A DNA stretch of 64,000 nucleotides, taken from contig CAWAYV010000012.1 in NCBI GenBank assembly GCA_963786295.1, forward strand, positions 1 through 64,000. Direction: 5' to 3'. Within the stretch, counting starts at the first letter, position 1. The number at the start of each line of letters is the position of its first letter. Under the pieces are notes generated by a model that was given only the letters and a program-made list of their open reading frames with translations, did no database searches and had not been told where the DNA came from. Of this stretch, positions 28,457 to 37,333 are shown piece by piece. The DNA comes from JACCZX01 sp963786295. Lineage in GTDB: Bacteria > Pseudomonadota > Gammaproteobacteria > Burkholderiales > Burkholderiaceae_F. The translations under genes and the position numbers were made by a program.

Positions 28457-28981
28457 ATGGACCCCGAACAACCGTCAACCGAACCCCCGAGCCCGCCGGC
28501 GCCGCAACGCACGTTGATCACTTCGCGCGCGGAGACGCAGGCCGCTGTCCTGCGGACGATCGAAGCGGCCACCCGCCGCGTGCTGTGCCTGCATTCCGAC
28601 CTTTCGATCTTCGACCTCTCACGAACAGAGGTCGTCGATCTGCTCGCTAAATTCCTGCTTGCCCACCGCAGCGCAAGGGCGCGGTTGCTGGTCGACGATT
28701 CCATCTGGCTCGACACGCGTGCGGCCCGGTTGCGCGCGTTGCAGCGACGATTTCCGCTGGCGCTGGAGATGCGCGTGGCGTCACTCGATGACCCTGTTGG
28801 CGATGATGCAACGCTGATTGCGGACGACGCGACCGTTCTGAACATGCAGCCAACCCCCCAGGCGCGCGGCGACCTGTGGCTGAACAACAAACCGCACGCG
28901 CAGCCGCTGATCGCGGCGTTTGATCGACGCTGGGAAGCGGCGGCGCACAATCTGCCGGTGGTTCCGCTGGGGCTAGGTTGA
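28457..28981 (+). CDS. Conserved-looking hypothetical protein (174 aa)
   Basis: Soluble, no signal peptide or membrane segment. Starts with a proline-rich stretch (EQPSTEPPSPPAPQRTLITS), then SRAETQAAVLRTIEAATRRV, LLAKFLLAHRSARARLLVDD and a C-terminal NNKPHAQPLIAAFDRRWEAA. The pattern (regulated strand, Arg-rich helices, DDATVL) is loosely reminiscent of phospholipase-D-like folds but lacks an HKD motif. It follows the RoxA-type gene by 9 bp, so the two are probably one transcript. I do not know its function. Confidence 0.75.
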   Translation: MDPEQPSTEPPSPPAPQRTLITSRAETQAAVLRTIEAATRRVLCLHSDLSIFDLSRTEVVDLLAKFLLAHRSARARLLVDDSIWLDTRAARLRALQRRFPLALEMRVASLDDPVGDDATLIADDATVLNMQPTPQARGDLWLNNKPHAQPLIAAFDRRWEAAAHNLPVVPLGLG

Positions 28982-29053
28982 CTGGAGCTAGCCTGGCATC
29001 GATCTTGCTCATCGACATACCGTTACCGGACAACCATGAAGGGTTCGTACAAA

Positions 29054-29353
29054 ATGAATAAGTCACTATTGCTCGCTTCGATGATGGTCGTTGCGCTCGC
29101 CGCCTGCGGCAAGAAGGACACGCCACCCCCACCCGCGCCGACGCCTGCGCCCGCTCCGGCACCGGCGCCAGCGCCGACACCCGCGCCGGCTCCGACATCG
29201 TCTGCACCTGCCGATGCGATGAAGTCTGACTCGATGAAAATGGACGCGATGAAGTCGGATACCGCGATGAAGACCGAAGACGCAAACAAGGCTGCAGCGG
29301 CTGCTGCGGTGGATGCTGCCAACAAGAAGGCGCAGCCTGCAGTCAAGCCTTAA
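29054..29353 (+). CDS. Small Pro/Ala-rich lipoprotein
   Basis: 99 residues from ATG 29054 (an in-frame ATG at 29036 is possible). Signal peptide with lipobox MMVVALAAC, so it should be lipidated. The mature part is low complexity: alternating Pro-Ala (PAPTPAPAPAPAPAPT), then a Met/Lys/Asp/Ser repeat (MKSDSMKMDAMKSDTAMKTE) and an Ala-rich tail. The Pro-Ala run looks like a cell-wall-spanning or flexible spacer; the Met-rich repeat might bind metal, which is a guess. It is followed by a strong terminator. Confidence 0.8.
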   Translation: MNKSLLLASMMVVALAACGKKDTPPPPAPTPAPAPAPAPAPTPAPAPTSSAPADAMKSDSMKMDAMKSDTAMKTEDANKAAAAAAVDAANKKAQPAVKP

Positions 29354-29371
29354 TCAGGCGTACTTGATAAG

Positions 29372-29399
29372 AAAAGCCGGCGCACGCCGGCTTTTTTCT
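29372..29399 (+). terminator. Intrinsic terminator after the lipoprotein gene
   Basis: 10-bp stem AAAAGCCGGC / GCCGGCTTTT with a GCAC loop, running into TTTTTTCTT, 18 bp beyond the lipoprotein stop. A-rich on the other side, so it could also serve the convergent metallo-hydrolase gene. Confidence 0.9.
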
Positions 29400-29407
29400 T
29401 GGTGGCG

Positions 29408-30184
29408 CTACACAGCGCGCCAAGCGAGCCCTTGGTCCTGGTCGGCCACCGCGATTTCGTGGGCGTGGCAATCCAACGCAACTGATAGCGCCAGCTGAGC
29501 CAGGAACGGCGTGTTGTTGACTTTCGACAAATGAGCGGCTGCGATCCACCCCAAGCGACTGCAGTCAAGCTTGCGCAGGATCTTTGCCGCCTGATTATTT
29601 GAAAGGTGTCCCAGCGCTCCGCCGATGCGCGTCTTCAGAAAGTACGGGTACGAGCCCGAATACAACATGGCCTCGTCGTGGTTGCATTCGAGCAGCAACG
29701 CATGAACACGGCTCAGAGCGCGCACGATGATGTCGCTGCAATCGCCGGCATCCGTCAACAACCCCGCGCGCCGATCGCCATCGGTAAACACGAACTGCAA
29801 CGGCTCGGATGCATCGTGCGGCACCGCGTACGGATCGATCGCCAGCGGCCCGAGTTCAATGCGCACGCCGGCGCAAATAGCATGCAACTCGACGCTGGTG
29901 TCTTCAAGTCCCGACGATCGCGCGGTCCCGCGTGAGCAATAGACCGGAATCCCCGCTTTGCACGCGAAGCGCGCGACGCCGCCCGCGTGGTCCGAATGTT
30001 CGTGCGTCACAACGACGGCGTCGATGTCGCGCAGCGTCAGTCCGGCACGCCCGAGGCGGCGGCCCAGCTGCTTGACGTTGAAACCGTTGTCGACCAGTAC
30101 GCGGGTGAAGAAGAGGCCATCGCGCGCCTCGACGACGAGCGCGTTACCACCACTGCCCGAGCCGAGGCTGCAGACGCGCAGCAT
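29408..30184 (-). CDS. MBL-fold metallo-hydrolase (YycJ/WalJ-like)
   Basis: 258-residue metallo-beta-lactamase-fold hydrolase. Starts MLRVCSLGSGSGGNALVVEA, the hallmark of the YycJ/VicX group; zinc site VVVTHEHSDHAGGVARFA (HxHxDH) near residue 60, then the loop AVPHDASEPLQFVFTDGDRR, ECNHDE and GHLSNNQAAKIL. Relatives are thought to be nucleases or to influence cell-wall/DNA metabolism; the substrate here is unknown. Same strand as bamC and 25 bp beyond its stop, so possibly the last gene of a dapA-bamC-metallo-hydrolase transcript, an order common in betaproteobacteria. Confidence 0.9.
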   Translation of the reverse strand: MLRVCSLGSGSGGNALVVEARDGLFFTRVLVDNGFNVKQLGRRLGRAGLTLRDIDAVVVTHEHSDHAGGVARFACKAGIPVYCSRGTARSSGLEDTSVELHAICAGVRIELGPLAIDPYAVPHDASEPLQFVFTDGDRRAGLLTDAGDCSDIIVRALSRVHALLLECNHDEAMLYSGSYPYFLKTRIGGALGHLSNNQAAKILRKLDCSRLGWIAAAHLSKVNNTPFLAQLALSVALDCHAHEIAVADQDQGLAWRAV

Positions 30185-30209
30185 GAAAACTACTGCGGAG
30201 CCACGTTTT

Positions 30210-31398
30210 TCAACGGAGCTGCTCGTTCAGCAAATTCAGAATGCGATCTCCGGTGGGCGAGCGTTCGGGCTTACCCGTCGAATCGAACACCTCTACGTTG
30301 GTCTTCGCAACGCCCGTACCGAGTACGGCGACGCGATACTGCGGCGCTTGAATCGGCTTGTCCTTGCCGAACAGCTTGCTGAAAAAGCCCTGGTCAGATT
30401 TAGCCTTCGCTTCGAAATCCGGATCGAGGTAGCGAACGAAGTAAAAGCCTTTTGCGCGATCACGGTCTTCGACGGTGAATCCACCGCGATCGAGCGCCAG
30501 GCCGACACGACGCCATGCGCGGTCGAACGCTTCATCGATCTCAAGCCGCTCGTTACGACCGTCGCTCGCCTTGACGAGACGCGCGATTTGCGGTGCTGCC
30601 GACGGCGCCGCAGTGCCGGCCGCGGTGGCACTCGTCGCGCCGGCGCCCGTCGCGGTCGCTGTCACCGACGCGTCGTGCCGGGTCGTCAAATCGAACCAGC
30701 AATCGCTGCAACATCTCGGCTTCCATCTCGGGATCGGGCGGGCGCGGCTTCCAAACGGTGCGGTCCTGCTGCGGACTGGCAAAGACCTCTTCCATGCCCC
30801 GGTGACTGATGAAGATCTCGGATGTGCCTTGCGCGGTGCGCTCGAGCCGCGCTCGGTATTTGTCCTGCTCGTTGGTCGAATAGACGGAGTCGAGCACTTT
30901 GCCGAGCGTGCGGCGAATGATGTCCTGCGGCAGCTTGGCGCGGTTCTCGGCCCAATTGGTTTCGAGCGTCCCTGCATTCGGGTCCGCCTTTTCCACCTTC
31001 AATCCAACGCTCGGCCAGAAATCGACCAGTACCGGCCACGCTTTCTCGGGCGGCAAATTGACGGCAAGCCAGCGCTGGTTACCTTGTCGTTCGAGCTTCG
31101 CCACCGCGTTCGTGGGCACGACCGGGGCGCTGCTGGTCGCTACCGGTCCAGCGCTCGGACGTTGGCCCTGGCCCGAGGCAGTGATCGTTTGCGGGCGATC
31201 CGGCACCAGGAAGCGCTCATCGCGCGGCAGCTGCGATAGATCGGGTGGAACTTCGAGCGCTGGCCGCGTCTGCGCGGTTTCGTACTGAACTTTGTCCGAC
31301 GAGAAGAAACTTCCGGTCCAGGAGCAGCCCGCGAGCAACGTCGCCGCAAGCGCTGCTACCGCCGCTGCGACATTTCGCGCGCTATTTGATCGATTCAT
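30210..31398 (-). CDS. bamC: Outer membrane assembly lipoprotein BamC, frame broken
   Basis: Accessory lipoprotein of the BAM complex that inserts beta-barrel proteins. ATG 31398 starts a lipoprotein signal (VAALAATLLAGC), followed by the unstructured BamD-binding segment (RPALEVPPDLSQLPRDERFL). The first helix-grip domain has WLAVNLPPEKAWPVLVDFWP and GTLETNWAENRAKLPQD. Near 30690 the frame shifts and the second domain continues as DEAFDRAWRRVGLALDRGGF, YFVRYLDPDFEAKAKSDQGF, ending LNLLNEQLR at 30210. Combined length is about 395 residues. Start overlaps the dapA 3' end by 17 bp. Confidence 0.9.
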
Positions 31399-32293
31399 GC
31401 TCCAACTCCTGCAACGAACTCCAACATCCCGCTTCCTGTAGCGCGCCCTGCACGATCGCTTCGTTCTGTTTCGAAAGTGGTACCAGCGGCAACCGTATGC
31501 CGCCGTCAATGCGCCCCGCCTTTGCCAACGCCCACTTAGCGGGCACGGGATTCGGCTCGACGAATAACTTGAAGTGCAGCGGCAGCAGCTCGGCGTTAAG
31601 CCTGCGCGCGCGCTTCAAGTCGCCGGCCAGCGCAGCAGCACACATCTCGGACATCTGGCGCGGCGCGACGTTCGCCGTCACCGAAATCACCCCATGGCCT
31701 CCCAGCAGCATCAGCGCCAGTGCGGAGTCGTCGTTACCGCTATACAGCGCAAAGCCTGGGGGCAGATACTTCAACAGCTGGGCGCCGCGCGCCAGATCGC
31801 CGGTCGCATCCTTGAGCCCGACGATTCCCGGAACCTGCGCCAGACGCACTGTGGTTTCGGTGCTCATATCGGCCACCGTGCGACTGGGCACGTTGTACAG
31901 AATGACCGGCAGATCGACGGTCTCGGCGATCTTGCGAAAGTGTTGGTACAGGCCTTCCTGCGTCGGCTTGTTGTAGTACGGCACCACTTGCAGCGTCGCG
32001 TCGGCGCCGACGTGCTTTGCGTGGCGCGTCAATTCGATCGCCTCCGCTGTGGAGTTGCCGCCGGTTCCGGCAATCACCGGGATGCGGCCGGCCGCCGCCT
32101 CGACGGCGACCTTGATCAGCTCGCCGTGCTCGTTCGGTGTCACTGTCGGCGATTCGCCGGTAGTGCCCACGGCGACGATCGCGCTCGTTCCTTCGGCGAC
32201 ATGCCAATCGATTAGACGGCGATAGGCGTCGAAGTCGAGCGAACCATCGTCGTGCATCGGCGACACGATTGCGACGAGACTTCCTTTGATCAT
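31382..32293 (-). CDS. dapA: 4-hydroxy-tetrahydrodipicolinate synthase
   Basis: Condenses pyruvate with aspartate semialdehyde in lysine/diaminopimelate synthesis, so it uses the product line of the aspartokinase found earlier in the window. 303 residues, family length 292 plus a short tail. Motifs: GSLVAIVSPMHDDGSLD, AIVAVGTTGESPTVT, YYNKPTQEGLYQHFR, VPSRTVADM, and the Schiff-base lysine in GIVGLKDATGD. The 3' end overlaps bamC, the usual dapA-bamC operon. Confidence 0.97.
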   Translation of the reverse strand: MIKGSLVAIVSPMHDDGSLDFDAYRRLIDWHVAEGTSAIVAVGTTGESPTVTPNEHGELIKVAVEAAAGRIPVIAGTGGNSTAEAIELTRHAKHVGADATLQVVPYYNKPTQEGLYQHFRKIAETVDLPVILYNVPSRTVADMSTETTVRLAQVPGIVGLKDATGDLARGAQLLKYLPPGFALYSGNDDSALALMLLGGHGVISVTANVAPRQMSEMCAAALAGDLKRARRLNAELLPLHFKLFVEPNPVPAKWALAKAGRIDGGIRLPLVPLSKQNEAIVQGALQEAGCWSSLQELEHESIK

Positions 32294-32366
32294 TGTGTGG
32301 CGTCTACTCCGCTTAGCGACTAAAAGTAGCGCAGGATTCTACAGGTGAGTGACGCGCGGAACGCTG

Positions 32367-32909
32367 TTACAAACGGCACCGCTCGGCGGCCAGTGTCGCT
32401 CGAGGGTCGGCCTTGCGGACCGCGATTCGCTGCACCATCGCCGGTTTCGGCTGCTCTGTGAAACCGTCTTCGAACGCGAGCACCCGCAGGTCTGCGCCGA
32501 AGGCATCCAACAACTCTCGCGGGCGCAGCAAATAGTCGGGATTACTCGGCCTGCCGAACTCGGCATTGCCTGCTGCGAACGTCTCGTAGATCAACAGGCC
32601 GCCGGGCGCAAGCGCATTTATCAGCGCGGGGAAGAGCGGGCGGTGCAGATAGTTGGTGACGACGATTACGTCGAACTGCGCGTCACCCAGTGGCCAGGCA
32701 CCCGCCTCCAGATCGGCCGCGATGAATTCGATATTCGGATCGCCGGCCAACGCCTGCGCGGACGCAGGATCGCGATCCAACGCGGTCACTTTGCAACCGC
32801 GTGCAGCCAACAGCCTTGCATGACGGCCGCCGCCGCATGCGACGTCGAGCGCACGGCTGCCGGGGCTGACACTGTATGACCACCGTTCAACCCAACCAGA
32901 AGCCGTCAC
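32367..32909 (-). CDS. SAM-dependent methyltransferase (class I)
   Basis: Class I methyltransferase of about 180 residues. The SAM motif is SRALDVACGGGRHARLLAAR, the acidic end of strand 2 VTALDRDPAS, and motif IV FDVIVVTNYLHRPLFPALI, with LAPGGLLIYETFAAGN. It resembles the small TehB/UbiE-like methyltransferases of unknown substrate that sit next to trpS in betaproteobacteria. I placed the start at GTG 32909 because earlier in-frame codons do not look like protein; an ATG at 32990 would overlap the trpS stop. Confidence 0.83.
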   Translation of the reverse strand: MTASGWVERWSYSVSPGSRALDVACGGGRHARLLAARGCKVTALDRDPASAQALAGDPNIEFIAADLEAGAWPLGDAQFDVIVVTNYLHRPLFPALINALAPGGLLIYETFAAGNAEFGRPSNPDYLLRPRELLDAFGADLRVLAFEDGFTEQPKPAMVQRIAVRKADPRATLAAERCRL

Positions 32910-32986
32910 ACCATCGTGGGTCTGATGAGTCGGTGTCACGCCTGATGGTCTGCCACTTCGATTAGGAATTCGCGATGCGCGACCAA

Positions 32987-34192
32987 TCACTGGTCCTGCA
33001 CCAGACCCATTGCCGAGCGTACATCGCGCATCGTTTCACCCGCCATTGCTCGCGCCTTGGCACAACCGTCGGCCACAATGTCGCGCACCAGCGCAGGGTT
33101 GTCGAGATAGCGCTGCGCGCGCTCACGAATCGGCGCGAGTTCGCGCACGATGGCATCGATCACCGGTTGCTTGCATTCGAGGCAACCGATGCCCGCGGTG
33201 CGGCACCCTGTCTGCACCCACTGTTTCGTTGCGTCGTCCGAGTACACCAGATGCAGCGGCCACACGGGGCAAAGCTCGGGATTGCCGGGATCGCTCCGAC
33301 GCACGCGCGCCGGGTCCGTCGGCATCGTGCGTATTTTTTTCGTCACCGATTCGGGTTCTTCACGCAGCGCAATCGTGTTCTTGTAGCTCTTCGCCATCCT
33401 CTGGCCATCGAGTCCCGGCATTCTCGAAACCTTGGTCAACAGCGCTGCCGGCTCGGGCAGAATGACTCGATGCGCCCCTTCGGCGTAGCCAAACAAACGT
33501 TCGCGGTCTTCGAGCGGCACTGCGAGCGCCGCGTCCACGATGGCACGCGCCTGCTTTAGCGCATCCGCATCACCTTCCTCCTGGTAACGCGTACGAAGTT
33601 CTGCGAAACGCTTTGCCTCGCTACCGAGTTTGCGCACCGCGACCTTCGACTTGGCCTCGAAGTCGGGCTCATTGCCAAAGACGTGATTGAACCGGCGTGC
33701 AATCTCGCGCGTCATCTCGATATGCGGCACCTGATCTTCCCCAACGGGCACCATCGTCGCGCGATAGACAAGGATATCGGCGGCCTGCATCAGCGGGTAC
33801 CCGAGGAAGCCATACGTCGACAGATCGCGATCGGACAACTTCTGCTGCTGATCCTTGTAGGTCGGAACTCGTTCGAGCCACCCGAGCGGGGTCACCATCG
33901 ACAACAGCAGAAATAGCTCGGCGTGCTCGGGTACCTGCGACTGGATGAAGATCGTCGCCTTCGCTGGATCAACGCCCGACGCGAGCCAGTCGATCACCAT
34001 GTCCCAACCGTCAGCACTGATTCGTTGCGTTTCCTCGTAATGCGTCGTCAGCGCATGCCAATCGGCAACGAAGAACAAGCACGGGTATTCGCTTTGCAGC
34101 CGGACCCAGTTTTTCAGCACGCCGTGATAGTGACCGAGGTGCATCGCGCCGGTCGGGCGCATACCGGACAGCACGCGATCTGGAAATATCAT
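32987..34192 (-). CDS. trpS: Tryptophanyl-tRNA synthetase
   Basis: Charges tRNA-Trp. From ATG 34192: MIFPDRVLSGMRPTGAMHLG, with the HIGH-type motif (HLGHYHG), WHALTTHYEE, and VGEDQVPHIEMTREIARRFN. The KMSKS-type loop is RMAKSYKNTIAL and the C-terminus AMGLVQDQ. About 401 residues, the longer betaproteobacterial form. The reading frame is continuous with the upstream M50 protease, but the ATG overlaps an out-of-frame TGA as TGATG, the layout expected for two coupled genes; see the M50 entry. Confidence 0.95.
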   Translation of the reverse strand: MIFPDRVLSGMRPTGAMHLGHYHGVLKNWVRLQSEYPCLFFVADWHALTTHYEETQRISADGWDMVIDWLASGVDPAKATIFIQSQVPEHAELFLLLSMVTPLGWLERVPTYKDQQQKLSDRDLSTYGFLGYPLMQAADILVYRATMVPVGEDQVPHIEMTREIARRFNHVFGNEPDFEAKSKVAVRKLGSEAKRFAELRTRYQEEGDADALKQARAIVDAALAVPLEDRERLFGYAEGAHRVILPEPAALLTKVSRMPGLDGQRMAKSYKNTIALREEPESVTKKIRTMPTDPARVRRSDPGNPELCPVWPLHLVYSDDATKQWVQTGCRTAGIGCLECKQPVIDAIVRELAPIRERAQRYLDNPALVRDIVADGCAKARAMAGETMRDVRSAMGLVQDQ

Positions 34193-34822
34193 CAGAGAAA
34201 AATGCGGACGATTTCCTGACCCAACGCGCAGGAATGGCGTCAGCAGAATTCCAAGCACGGGCGTGAACATCAGGCCAATAATGATGAATAGACCGAACGG
34301 TTCGATCTTGGAATACAGGTAGGACAGTCGGTTCGGAAGCAGTCCCGCAACGATGCGCCCGCCGTCGAGCGGAGGAATCGGCAGCAAATTAAGCGCCATG
34401 AAAACCAGATTGACGCGAATGCCCGCCTGCGCCACCTCGAAGAAGAACCGCTCCTGCACTCCCGTCGCCTGCAACGCGCTCAGCAAAATCGCCCACAAAA
34501 TTGCCATCACAAGGTTGGCGGCCGGCCCCGCCGCGGCGACCCAGATCATGTCGCGCTTCGGTCGCCGCAGGCTGCTCCAGTCGACGGGAACCGGTTTGGC
34601 CCAGCCAAACATGTAGCCGGTAGTCAGCACCATGCCGAGCGGAACCGCAATCGTGCCTATTGGATCGATATGCTTGATCGGATTGAGCGTGACTCGGCCA
34701 AGCACGTACGCGGTGTTGTCGCCGAACATGCGGGCCACATAGCCGTGCGACGCTTCATGCACCGTGATCGCAAACAACACCGGGATCGCGTATACCGCGA
34801 TCGCCTGCATTACGTTTTCCAT
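34192..34822 (-). CDS. Site-2 protease family (M50) membrane peptidase
   Basis: Intramembrane zinc protease of the M50B family, about 210 residues. Zinc motif AITVHEASHGYVA (HExxH) near residue 22, and the second site LNLLPIPPLDGGRIVAGLLP. Six or so hydrophobic stretches include MIWVAAAGPAANLVMAILWA. As written the frame runs straight into trpS after PFLRVGSGNRPHFSL. In the neighbouring frame the end reads LGQEIVRIFL and then a stop overlapping the trpS ATG. I think a single-base indel near 34230 creates the apparent fusion. The M50-trpS neighbourhood is common in betaproteobacteria. Confidence 0.88.
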
Positions 34823-34846
34823 TGAATCGAGTCTATCAGCGGCGAG

Positions 34847-35470
34847 TCACAGCCCAAGCTGCGAGACATCGCCCTTGCCTTGGCGCACCAGCACGGCCTC
34901 CGCACCGGTGAGATCGACGATCGTCGTCGGCTGCACGCCGCACGTGCCGGCGTCGAGAACGAAATCGATCTGATAGTCGAGCCGCTCCCGGATATGTTCC
35001 CCTTCGTTCAGCGGAAGTTCATCGCCGGGCAGCTGCAGTGTCGTCGTCAGCAACGGCTGGCCGAGCACATCGAGCAGCCCTAGCGCGACTCGATGATCGG
35101 GTACACGCAATCCGATCGTCTTGCGGGACGGGTGCGACAAACGGCGTGGCACTTCCTTCGTCGCTTCAAGAATCCACGTGTACGGCCCCGGTGTCGCGTT
35201 TTTCAGCAAGCGATAGCGGCGGTCGTCAAACTTGGCGTACTGCCCAATGTCCGACAGATCGCGGCACATCAATGTGAGCAGATGCCGCTCGTCAATGCGG
35301 CGAATGGCACGAATGCGATCGACCGCGGCGCGATCGTCCAAGTGGCAAGCGAGCGCATAGCAAGAGTCGGTCGGGATCGCGCCGACGCCGCCATGATCGA
35401 GAATCTGCGCAGCCTGCCGCAGCAGGCGCACCTGCGGATCGATCGGGTGGATCGAAAAAAGTTGCGCCAC
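34847..35470 (-). CDS. YciO/Sua5/YrdC-family protein
   Basis: Single YrdC domain of about 207 residues. GTG 35470 gives VAQLFSIHPIDPQVRLLRQA; then GGVGAIPTDSCYALACHLDD, IDERHLLTLMCRDLSDIGQY, PSRKTIGLRVPDHR and a final GAEAVLVRQGKGD. The KxR/SxN nucleotide-binding pattern of Sua5 is partly replaced (RHLLTLMCRDL), as in the YciO subgroup, so it is more likely YciO-like than the essential threonylcarbamoyl-AMP synthase. It overlaps or abuts the PHP phosphatase gene upstream, the same pair as E. coli rnm-yciO. Confidence 0.9.
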   Translation of the reverse strand: MAQLFSIHPIDPQVRLLRQAAQILDHGGVGAIPTDSCYALACHLDDRAAVDRIRAIRRIDERHLLTLMCRDLSDIGQYAKFDDRRYRLLKNATPGPYTWILEATKEVPRRLSHPSRKTIGLRVPDHRVALGLLDVLGQPLLTTTLQLPGDELPLNEGEHIRERLDYQIDFVLDAGTCGVQPTTIVDLTGAEAVLVRQGKGDVSQLGL

Positions 35471-35481
35471 GGCAGGCGCTG

Positions 35482-36348
35482 TTAGATGAACCGGTGCCAC
35501 ACCGGAGTCAGCTCCGGTGCCAGCGGCTCAACGCGACCGAGCTCGACGTTCGCCGATTCACCGGGACCGTGAAAGTCGCTGCCGCTCGACGCTTCGAATC
35601 CGAACTCGAGCGCGAGCTTGGTAAACCGGCGCACGTCTTCCGGCGTGTGATTGCTGGTGACGACTTCCAGCGCTGTACCGCCGACCTCACGAAACTCTTC
35701 CAGCAGCGCATGCAATGCCAGCTCGTCGATCCGATAGCGCGCCGGGTGCGCAACGACCGCCACGCCACCCGCGGCGTCGATCATGTCGACCGCTTCGGCC
35801 AGCGTCGCCCAGCGATGCGGCACATAGCCCGGCTTGCCCTCGACCATATAGCGCTTGAACACCTCGCGCACATCGCGACAGACGCCCTGTTCCACCAGGA
35901 ATCGCGCGAAGTGAGTGCGGCCGATCATTTGCGGATTCTCAGCGTGCCGCAGCGCTCCTGCCAACGTGCCGTCGATACCGGCCGCAGCCAAGCTCGCATC
36001 AATCGCTTGCGCACGCCGCGTTCGTCCTGATCGCACGTGCGCCAGCCGGTCGCGCAAGTCCGCATCGTCACCGTCGACACCGAGGCCGACCACGTGAATC
36101 GTGGTCGTGCCCCACGTCACTGACACTTCCACTCCGGGGACAAACGCCAGCGAGCGCTCGACTGCTGCAGCCTTCGCTTCGGCGAGGCCGGACACCTCGT
36201 CGTGGTCGGTCAACGCGTAAAGCTCGACGCCCTGTTCAGCCGCGCGCCGCGCGAGATCGCCGGGCGCCATCGTGCCGTCGGAGTAGAACGAATGCGAATG
36301 AAGGTCCGCGCGTAGTGAGTGCGCAGCGGCGCGGCTGGTGTCAGGCAT
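35482..36348 (-). CDS. PHP-domain phosphoesterase (RNase AM/YciV-like)
   Basis: 288-residue PHP-fold metal hydrolase. Metal ligands appear in LRADLHSHSFYSDGTM, LYALTDHDEVSGL, FVPGVEVSVTW, IGRTHFARFLVEQGVC, VAVVAHPARYRID and ASSGSDFHGPGESAN. In the E. coli homologue the enzyme removes 5'-terminal nucleotides from RNA and dephosphorylates nucleoside 3',5'-bisphosphates. It lies just upstream of the YciO-like gene, a conserved neighbourhood. Start ATG 36348 (MPDTSRAAAHSL) has a short variable lead before the conserved LRADLHSHS. Confidence 0.92.
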   Translation of the reverse strand: MPDTSRAAAHSLRADLHSHSFYSDGTMAPGDLARRAAEQGVELYALTDHDEVSGLAEAKAAAVERSLAFVPGVEVSVTWGTTTIHVVGLGVDGDDADLRDRLAHVRSGRTRRAQAIDASLAAAGIDGTLAGALRHAENPQMIGRTHFARFLVEQGVCRDVREVFKRYMVEGKPGYVPHRWATLAEAVDMIDAAGGVAVVAHPARYRIDELALHALLEEFREVGGTALEVVTSNHTPEDVRRFTKLALEFGFEASSGSDFHGPGESANVELGRVEPLAPELTPVWHRFI

Positions 36349-36357
36349 CGGAGCATT

Positions 36358-37269
36358 CTAGGGCTTGTTCACGCCATCACGACGACGAGCGAAATCTTCG
36401 ATCAACCGCGCCACTTCGTCGGGCCGATCATGGTGCAGCATATGGCCGGCATTCTCGACCACTACGCTTTCCACGTTGCGCAGCGCTGTCATTCGAGTCT
36501 CGACTTCTCTCAACGCTGCGTCGCGATCGACGCCGACGTGACGCAGCACGTCGGTCTGTGCGGCGCGCACCCATAGCACCGGGCACTCGACGTTCTTCCA
36601 GCATGCAAGCACTTCATCGATGCGATACAGCGTCGGATTGATGATTCGATGCGCAGGATCGCCGGCGACACGGAAACGCCCGCCGCCGTCGGGCTCCGAC
36701 CAGTGCTGCGCAAGAAACGCTGCTCGCGCGGTGGACAGTCGCGGATTGTTCTTCATCAGCCGCGCAGCCACTTCTTCTCGCGACGCATAGTCGCGCAGCG
36801 TTCCGCCTTGCTTTAATTGGTCGATCCATTGCGCGTAGCGACCAGGCGCTTGCTCTGGGTGCGTCGGCCGCAGGCCGAACCCTTCCAGATTGACGACGGC
36901 GCGCACACGCTCTGGGCGCGCGCCCGCGTACATCAGCGCGACGTTGCCGCCCATGCTGTGGCCAACCAGCCAGGCCGGCTCTGCGCCGACGACGTCATCC
37001 AACACGAACTCGAGATCGGCCAAGTAGTCCGGATACCAGTAGCAGTCGCCCGGCGCGCGATCGCTAAGCCCGAAGCCACGCCAGTCGGGCGCCACGACTC
37101 GCCAATCGCCGTCGAGCGCATCGACGACGAACTGGAACGATGCCGACACATCCATCCAGCCGTGCAGCATGACCAACGTGTGCGCCGCGCCGGCCCCGGC
37201 GTCGCCCCACTCGCGCAGGTGATAGCGCAGCCCTCGCACATCGATGAATCGGGAACGTGACGGCGTCAT
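36358..37269 (-). CDS. Alpha/beta hydrolase
   Basis: 303 residues from ATG 37269. Alpha/beta fold with LVMLHGWMDVSASFQFVVDA (oxyanion HG), WRVVAPDWRGFGLS, the nucleophile elbow WLVGHSMGGNVALMYAG (Ser in GHSMGG), acid in CPVLWVRAAQTDVL, and catalytic His in VVENAGHMLHHDRPDEVARL. Substrate unknown; epoxide- and ester-hydrolase-like members look similar. The stop is 9 bp from the PHP gene start; divergent from the acyl-CoA synthetase with a 64-bp gap that should hold both promoters. Confidence 0.92.
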   Translation of the reverse strand: MTPSRSRFIDVRGLRYHLREWGDAGAGAAHTLVMLHGWMDVSASFQFVVDALDGDWRVVAPDWRGFGLSDRAPGDCYWYPDYLADLEFVLDDVVGAEPAWLVGHSMGGNVALMYAGARPERVRAVVNLEGFGLRPTHPEQAPGRYAQWIDQLKQGGTLRDYASREEVAARLMKNNPRLSTARAAFLAQHWSEPDGGGRFRVAGDPAHRIINPTLYRIDEVLACWKNVECPVLWVRAAQTDVLRHVGVDRDAALREVETRMTALRNVESVVVENAGHMLHHDRPDEVARLIEDFARRRDGVNKP

Positions 37270-37333
37270 TTGAGCGGGCGTTTGCGCGCACGCGAGTGTT
37301 CGGCGATTATAGGAACAGACTTCGGAGATGCTG

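Noticed and set aside
32987..34822. Natural M50-TrpS fusion enzyme
   Set aside because: The linker has no conserved character and an overlapping TGATG boundary exists in the next frame, so I annotated two genes.
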